A stretch of 64,000 nucleotides of DNA from Streptomyces sp. LX-29 (lineage in GTDB: Bacteria > Actinomycetota > Actinomycetes > Streptomycetales > Streptomycetaceae), in NCBI RefSeq assembly GCF_029541745.1, contig NZ_CP089746.1:6581559-6645558 (forward strand). Direction: 5' to 3'. The translations under genes were made by a program, and so were the position numbers. The first letter of the stretch is position 1. Each line of letters begins with the position of its first letter. Below, one piece after another: positions 59,455 to 64,000 of this stretch. Under the pieces are notes generated by a model, which saw nothing but the letters and a program-made list of their open reading frames with translations, did no database searches and was not told the origin of the DNA.

Positions 59455-59526
59455 CTAGCTGGTCGCGGTGATCTCAAGGGGGCCGAGAGAAAGCCCTCGG
59501 TCGGGACAAGATCAGAGGATGAGCTG

Positions 59527-60663
59527 TCAGCGGCTGTATCCGGCCGTCTCCTCAAGCGGCTCGGCCATCTGCTCCTCGTACAGATCGGAGAATGACTCCT
59601 CTGACTCTTCTGGCTCCTCGTAGGAACCGGAGAGCGACTCCCGGTCCGGCACCGGCGCACCGCGCTGGATGCGCTCGATGGCCTGGTAGACATACTCCCA
59701 GTCAAAGTACGGCTGCTTGCGAAGGTAACCGGGGTCCCAGCCGCCGCGCTTGTCGTGCCGCGTCAGCGGGGTGAGGTCCTCGTGGCCGAGCAACCGGGGG
59801 CTGCGCCACCAGCGCTCACTCGCGGGCCAGCCGTTGCGCGTCGCGATATCGAAGGCCAGGAGTGCGACGGTGTCGTGCTGTGCCCGGGTGAATCGCAACC
59901 CTGGACGTAGCGGTTCGTCGGCGGAGACATGCTTGCCGGCGCAGCTGTAGACGCAGGGAACGCACTCCACGTGCACGTAACAGGCATTGGCCGAACGCCT
60001 TCCCGACGGCTGGGACTCCGGCAGCAGCGCGAGCGAGTGCGGGTAACCCGGCCATCGGGCGCGCCAGCGCCTCACCAGGTCCGGCGGGAGATCGGCCTCG
60101 AAGCGGTCGAGGTCGATCGAGCGGCTCTGGTCGGCTGCTGGATTCGGGTTGCTGATGCCCACACCCTTGGCCTGCTCACGCTCGTTCGCGACCTGAAGCA
60201 GATCACCGCCGGCCGCCCCCTTCCATCCATTGACGTAGTGGGTGCCGTGCGTACGGGTGTAATAGCCGACGGCCTGAACGGTGTGGTAGCGGCCAGCCGT
60301 ATGCGCGGCGCAGGGTAGTCCCCCGCCCGTGGTGTGCACTACGAGCCCGTAGACCCGGCCTTGCCATCGTTTCGGCCGGTCACGGGCGTCCCACAGCTTG
60401 GCCGCCCTGATCGCCAGGGGGGAGAAACCCGACGGCAGTGGGGCCGCGTCTCCCCTCTCCCGATCCTCTTCGGTCTCTCCGGTCTCTTCGGCATCGCCTT
60501 CGGTCTCGGTCGGCTCGACGGGCAGTGACTCGGTCCACCAGTGCGAGGCAGAGATTGGGGGACCCGTCGGCCCTTCCTCGGCGGCGCTCCACGCCGGAGC
60601 CTCGGGGTCGAAGGGCGTCAGCAACCCATCGCTGCTGGCCGCCGCGGACCACCCGGCCGTCAT
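59527..60663 (-). CDS. N-acetylmuramoyl-L-alanine amidase-like (Amidase_2/PGRP) protein
   Basis: 378 residues, no signal peptide. An acidic, disordered N-terminus (1-80) and a Glu-rich C-terminus flank a domain with RVYGLVVHTTGGG (His110), GTHYVNGWKGAAGGDLLQVANEREQAKGVGI, and GHEDLTPLTRHDKRGGWDPGYL (His294, Asp310), the zinc-ligand layout of the Amidase_2 fold. A Cys-rich insertion (CYVHVECVPCVYSCAGKH) is unusual. The absence of a signal suggests delivery by another machine or release on lysis. The ATG overlaps the previous stop (ATGA), so it is translated with the upstream genes. Last gene of the five-gene operon. Confidence 0.72.
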   Translation of the reverse strand: MTAGWSAAASSDGLLTPFDPEAPAWSAAEEGPTGPPISASHWWTESLPVEPTETEGDAEETGETEEDRERGDAAPLPSGFSPLAIRAAKLWDARDRPKRWQGRVYGLVVHTTGGGLPCAAHTAGRYHTVQAVGYYTRTHGTHYVNGWKGAAGGDLLQVANEREQAKGVGISNPNPAADQSRSIDLDRFEADLPPDLVRRWRARWPGYPHSLALLPESQPSGRRSANACYVHVECVPCVYSCAGKHVSADEPLRPGLRFTRAQHDTVALLAFDIATRNGWPASERWWRSPRLLGHEDLTPLTRHDKRGGWDPGYLRKQPYFDWEYVYQAIERIQRGAPVPDRESLSGSYEEPEESEESFSDLYEEQMAEPLEETAGYSR

Positions 60664-61976
60664 GGCCGCTCACCGCGCTGACCGTTGCCGCTCGCCGGGC
60701 CGACAGCAGCCTGGAACGGTTCGGGGCTCAGGCTTGGACTTGAAACCGTCGGACCCGGATCCGCCCCAGGCAGCCGCAGCGGCTGAGCACTGGTCTGCTG
60801 CCGCCCGCCCACGACCACCGCCGGCCGCTCCTTGACCCTGTCTCCCGTGGCGGACTGCCAGAGATCGATGATGCGGTTCACGTCCGCACGCAGCTGTGCA
60901 TTTCCGGCCGTCGGGAGGAAAAGCAAGCGTGCCAGGGTGCCGGTGTCGAACATCCCAAGCTCGATGGAGCGCAGGAAGGCAGACATCAGATCGGCAAGGT
61001 CGAACAGTTCGCGCGCGCGTGGCGCCGGAGTCATTCCGATCCGCTGGGCGATCCGGGCGAGCCGGTCGGACGGGTGCGACCCTTGGCACTTCAAGTCCCT
61101 GACGATCGGAGTGTCCTGCTCCAGGGTGAGGTGAAACCAACTCATCGTCGTGACATGCACGAACTCTTCGCGTGCCAACCTTCCGCCGAGTCGGCGCATG
61201 GTCAGCATGTCCTTGATGGCCTTGCACAAAAAGCCCACGTATTCGCTGTCGGTGGGGTTCGGCCCGATGCCGTTGTTCTGGTTCTCAACCCCGAGCCATA
61301 TCTGGCGTAGCAGTTCGGACCATTTGTCTCTGAACCCGACATTGACTCCGTCTCCGATATCAACCTTCCACGGGGCCGCACCCACACCACCCGGCATGGC
61401 CCAACGCGGAGGGACCGGATGCGGCAGATCGAATCCGAACATGAGCCAGTACGCCCGTCGGGTCTCGACCCTGATGTCCGGACGGAATCGGCTGTGTATC
61501 CCTCCGATCGTGAACAATGGGGGATCGCGGAAGAAGAGCTCCTCGGTCGCGCGGGCCCATTGGAGGCCCTCCGGGGAGACGGTGTTCAGGGATTCGCCAA
61601 GTGCCAGTCTGCGCACTACCTCAGACAGAACCTCATATGCGCCCGTGGCCTCGATGAGGTAGGCGTAGATCAACTGATGGGCAATCAGTGGTTTGGGGAT
61701 GAACACCCGATCGTTGAAGAGATCCGGGTTGGCGAGGTTGATCCCTGAGGGCAGCGGTGGCCGAACCCCCGCCGTCGGATCGGGAAGAGCCAGGTCCGCG
61801 ATGACGGTGTTGCTACCGAGGAAGGGGGACTGGCCGGGCGACGTGGACCCAAGAACGGGGGCTCTCGCTGGGGCCGTCCACGCCTCGTCGAGCCAGCGGC
61901 TGAGTTGCAGCGGGTGGACAAGGAACACCTGATCTTGCCTGCCCGGTCCAAACTGCTTGGCGAGTGAACGGAACAC
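60660..61976 (-). CDS. Uncharacterised 438-residue protein
   Basis: I do not recognise this family. The protein is soluble, mostly helical, with a hydrophobic-aromatic middle (RVFIPKPLIAHQLIYAYLIEATGAYEVLSEVVRRLALGESLNTVSPEGLQWARATEELFF) and a Pro/Ser/Gly tail. Trp-rich stretches (PPRWAMPGGVGAAPWKVDIGDGVNVGFRDKWSELLRQIWLG) are notable. No transmembrane segment, signal or catalytic motif is seen. The GTG start has GAGGAGG at six bases; stop and next start overlap as ATGA. A structural or adaptor part of the operon's product is a guess. Confidence 0.75.
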   Translation of the reverse strand: MFRSLAKQFGPGRQDQVFLVHPLQLSRWLDEAWTAPARAPVLGSTSPGQSPFLGSNTVIADLALPDPTAGVRPPLPSGINLANPDLFNDRVFIPKPLIAHQLIYAYLIEATGAYEVLSEVVRRLALGESLNTVSPEGLQWARATEELFFRDPPLFTIGGIHSRFRPDIRVETRRAYWLMFGFDLPHPVPPRWAMPGGVGAAPWKVDIGDGVNVGFRDKWSELLRQIWLGVENQNNGIGPNPTDSEYVGFLCKAIKDMLTMRRLGGRLAREEFVHVTTMSWFHLTLEQDTPIVRDLKCQGSHPSDRLARIAQRIGMTPAPRARELFDLADLMSAFLRSIELGMFDTGTLARLLFLPTAGNAQLRADVNRIIDLWQSATGDRVKERPAVVVGGRQQTSAQPLRLPGADPGPTVSSPSLSPEPFQAAVGPASGNGQRGERP

Positions 61977-61987
61977 GGCGCGCCTCC

Positions 61988-62446
61988 TCAGGGCTTGCGA
62001 GGAATTCCAGGGGGAGGTGGTGGCGCGGGGGACAATCGCCGGCCCAGTCCGACAGGAACGCCATCCCTCCTTTGAAGTTCGACACGGATCAGTGACTTCT
62101 TCTTTGACACCTTGGTCAGCTGCGCTCGATTCTCCTTGATTCTGACAGTTTCAGATTTGCCTCCCTCCGAGGTGGCCGCGACTTTCACCGCTCCCGCCGG
62201 GACGCCTTCTGGGAATTCGATCGCGTTGTCGTGAGTCCGCTTCATGGCCACCAGCGCGACGCGCTTCCCTTCCAGTTCCAGGAGCCCGGTGAGGACGCCG
62301 TAGTCGAGGATGACGCGGGCCTGTTCGGCTGACGGCTTGCGTTCATCGATCACCGCCTGGTTCGAGACGGTGTCGGTCAGACCCTTGAGCGCGTCGAGGA
62401 TCTGCTGCGTGGTCACAGCACTGGATGCCTTCTTCGTCTTAGCCAT
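61988..62446 (-). CDS. Small basic uncharacterised protein
   Basis: 152 residues, Lys-rich ends (MAKTKKASSAVTTQQ..., KKKSLIRVELQRR) and a proline run near the C-terminus. The centre (ARVILDYGVLTGLLELEGKRVALVAMKRTHDNAIEFPEG) looks like a short beta fold. ATG six bases after AAAGGAGGG. It starts inside the last codons of the metalloprotease gene (eight-base overlap) and ends 11 bases before the next. No family recognised. Confidence 0.72.
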   Translation of the reverse strand: MAKTKKASSAVTTQQILDALKGLTDTVSNQAVIDERKPSAEQARVILDYGVLTGLLELEGKRVALVAMKRTHDNAIEFPEGVPAGAVKVAATSEGGKSETVRIKENRAQLTKVSKKKSLIRVELQRRDGVPVGLGRRLSPAPPPPPGIPRKP

Positions 62447-63725
62447 GGTCCCTCCTTTCTCCAGTTACGCCCCAGCCTGATCGAGCCGACTGCCCGGCGC
62501 CCAGGGTGACGAGCCAGTCCTGCAGTCGGCGCCGACAGGCAGCTGCGGCGGATGGGTCAAGGACCGCACGGGTGACCAGCGCCGCAAGAATCCGGACGGA
62601 TTCGCGGCGGGCCAGGTACTGCGAAGTCAGCAGCGAGGGTCCGGCCCGCTCGGCGAGTTCGGCGAGCGCCTTCGGCGATGCCAGCAGTGGATTGGCCAGC
62701 GCACACAGCGGGCGTCCACCGAACGCTTCCATCGGACGGCGGGTGCACGCCTCGACAATGTCCCCCAGCGCGCCGATGCTGGCTCTCGCGATCCAGTGCG
62801 CGCCATCGGATCCCGTCGGCGGGTGCCTTTCGCACCACGTTCTGGCGAGCGTGGTCCAGGGGCCGCTACGGCCGAACCACCCCTGGCAGAGAGCTGTGTT
62901 GAGCAACACTCTGATCACGGGGAACGGGTGAGGATCCCCCGGAGGCATGCGGTACACGGCGGTCGAAGTGCCGTCCACCACATGAGCCAATGCGGGAACC
63001 GGTGCCCAGCCGGCCAAAGCGAACGCGTGGACATCGCCTACGACTTCACCGGCCCAGGAGCGCCAAACCTCCGCCAGCTCGCGTGAGCGACGGACAAGAA
63101 GATTCCACAGGGTATCGGCGAGTTCAGCCGACCAACCGGTCACATGGCCGACCTGATGGCCCGTCTCATGGAAAATTGCCGTAGGGTGCCCGAGGTTATG
63201 GCGTGTCAGTTTGATTGCCGCGATCGGCGAGGGATGGCTGTCGTTGAAGAGTCCTATCCCGGCGCGCATGATCGCCGCACCCATTCCCTTGTCCACGTAC
63301 ACGAGAACCGGCGGCGGTTGTATGCCAAGTGGGCGCAGCACGTTGTCCATGCTGTCGGCTGCCACGGTATCGAGCCCGCGCAACAATGCCGAAAGTCTGG
63401 AGCTGGTACGGGAGGTGACGGCATCGCCGAAGAAATCGATCAAGGTCTCCGCCTGAACGTACCGCTCCCGTAGGCGAAGCAGTCGGCGACGCAGTTCGGC
63501 GGGATCTCCCTCGGCGGCCAGCGCGGCGTGCAGATCGGATGCCTCGCCCCGCAGCGCGCCGACGACGGCGAGCAGCCGGTCGCGCAGTCGGAGCCGGGTG
63601 TAGCTCTCCAACCCGGCCCATGCGTCCGCGCTCGCCACTACCTCGAGGTCGGCGAGCGCGTCCGCTGCCTGCCGCCAGTGGGCGATTTCCAAGGCGAGCT
63701 GGTCGCGGACCGCGGTCTCAGTCAC
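62439..63725 (-). CDS. Putative HETGH zinc metalloprotease
   Basis: 428 residues. Helical N-terminus (1-120), then LVYVDKGMGAAIMRAGIGLFNDS and the zinc motif TAIFHETGHQVGHVTGW (HExxH at 186-190). A plausible third ligand, Glu227, lies 37 residues on in SWAGEVVGDVHAFALAGW, a gluzincin-like layout. The rest is helical, including YRMPPGDPHPFPVIRVLLNTALCQGWFG. No signal peptide or membrane segment. I cannot place it in a named peptidase family. GTG start inside the overlap GTGACTGA with the gene before it, and TAA stop inside the next gene, so strict translational coupling. Confidence 0.72.
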   Translation of the reverse strand: MTETAVRDQLALEIAHWRQAADALADLEVVASADAWAGLESYTRLRLRDRLLAVVGALRGEASDLHAALAAEGDPAELRRRLLRLRERYVQAETLIDFFGDAVTSRTSSRLSALLRGLDTVAADSMDNVLRPLGIQPPPVLVYVDKGMGAAIMRAGIGLFNDSHPSPIAAIKLTRHNLGHPTAIFHETGHQVGHVTGWSAELADTLWNLLVRRSRELAEVWRSWAGEVVGDVHAFALAGWAPVPALAHVVDGTSTAVYRMPPGDPHPFPVIRVLLNTALCQGWFGRSGPWTTLARTWCERHPPTGSDGAHWIARASIGALGDIVEACTRRPMEAFGGRPLCALANPLLASPKALAELAERAGPSLLTSQYLARRESVRILAALVTRAVLDPSAAAACRRRLQDWLVTLGAGQSARSGWGVTGERRDHG

Positions 63726-64000
63726 TGCGGTACCCGGGCCTGATCGTGAGCGTCGGCGCCGCCTCCGGCATCCCGGACATCAGGCTGCCCTTGTCGGCGA
63801 AGGAGAACGTGAACGACAGGGTGAGGCCGGATGCCGGGTCCTGTGCGGCCGTACGCACCGTCGCCGCCGCTTTCGGCAGCTCTTTGGCGAGTGTGCTGAG
63901 GATCGCCTCGCTGATGTGCTCGGCCAGCGCGCCGGCGCGCTCAGCGGGGAAAGCCCCGCCGGGCAGCCGCTCCGACCCCTTGGCGAGACGGCGGGCGAGG
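63718..64000 (-). CDS. Uncharacterised protein, C-terminal ~94 residues (cut by window edge)
   Basis: Visible residues: ...LARRLAKGSERLPGGAFPAERAGALAEHISEAILSTLAKEL, then KAAATVRTAAQDPASGLTLSFTFSF, then ADKGSLMSGMPEAAPTLTIRPGYRSD. First visible gene of the operon; stop codon overlaps the metalloprotease start. An amphipathic helix followed by beta strands; no family recognised. Confidence 0.7.
   Translation of the reverse strand, partial: LARRLAKGSERLPGGAFPAERAGALAEHISEAILSTLAKELPKAAATVRTAAQDPASGLTLSFTFSFADKGSLMSGMPEAAPTLTIRPGYRSD

Noticed and set aside
59527..64000. Firm assignment to an extracellular contractile injection system
   Set aside because: No sheath, tube, baseplate or AAA gene is visible in the window; an amidase-like gene and a metalloprotease are not enough.

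Overview
The window is a stretch of high-GC actinobacterial chromosome, almost certainly from a Streptomyces or close relative. This follows from the extreme third-position GC, the many GTG starts, a complete Pup-proteasome locus, FKBP/pafBC/tatAC/helY synteny, a gylR-glpF-glpK glycerol operon, DmdR/IdeR-type iron control and TAGGCT/TAGGGT -10 boxes placed six bases before start codons. No ribosomal operon or replication origin is present. All functional calls rest on reading the translations; no database search was possible.

Layout. 0-3 kb: glycerol regulon (glpK partial, glpF, gylR; minus strand) with matching operator sequences and two blocks of short tandem repeats. 3.4-8 kb: cobalamin-dependent methionine synthase and a HAD phosphatase. 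8-13.4 kb: two tandem paralogous peptide-type binding lipoproteins without permeases, an orphan NarL-type response regulator and a RecB-like nuclease. 13.5-30.5 kb: site-2 protease, TrmI, a small secreted protein, ferredoxin, then the Pup-proteasome system (arc, dop, pup, prcB, prcA), interrupted by a LacI-type regulator/MFS pair before pafA and two FKBP isomerases. 30.6-38.9 kb: pafB-pafC, two small conserved proteins, tatA-tatC, lipid kinase and the HelY helicase, in the order known from mycobacteria. 39.2-39.8 kb: a regular 38-bp minisatellite. 39.7-45.8 kb: iron-controlled siderophore-interacting protein, 5'-3' exonuclease, and a glycine-betaine ABC operon whose permease is fused to two solute-binding domains. 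45.9-47.8 kb: two tandem Y-RNA-like genes and the Ro60 (TROVE) gene. 47.9-56.6 kb: metal-binding-protein-like gene, TDT/SLAC1 transporter, LysR regulator, a very large Tat-exported propeller-amidohydrolase, an alpha/beta hydrolase and a YiaA-type membrane protein.

From the tRNA-Pro gene (56.77 kb) to the right edge the character changes. There is a decayed short-chain dehydrogenase, an IS481-family insertion with CTAG target repeats, and a tightly overlapping minus-strand operon of five genes (an amidase-like protein, a HETGH metalloprotease and three proteins I do not recognise) that looks less GC-rich and is probably accessory.

How the genes work together: Arc, PrcA and PrcB form the degradation machine; PafA attaches Pup to targets and Dop removes it; PafB/PafC is the DNA-damage regulator commonly encoded next to this system; Ro60 plus Y RNAs is an RNA-quality-control module; TatA/TatC export twin-arginine proteins such as the amidohydrolase here. 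The strongest candidates for new biology are the double Y-RNA locus next to Ro60, the LacI regulator carrying about 390 residues of pentapeptide-periodic sequence ahead of its DNA-binding domain, the permease-(binding domain)x2 fusion with a terminator hairpin in its leader, and the uncharacterised amidase/metalloprotease operon at the right edge.
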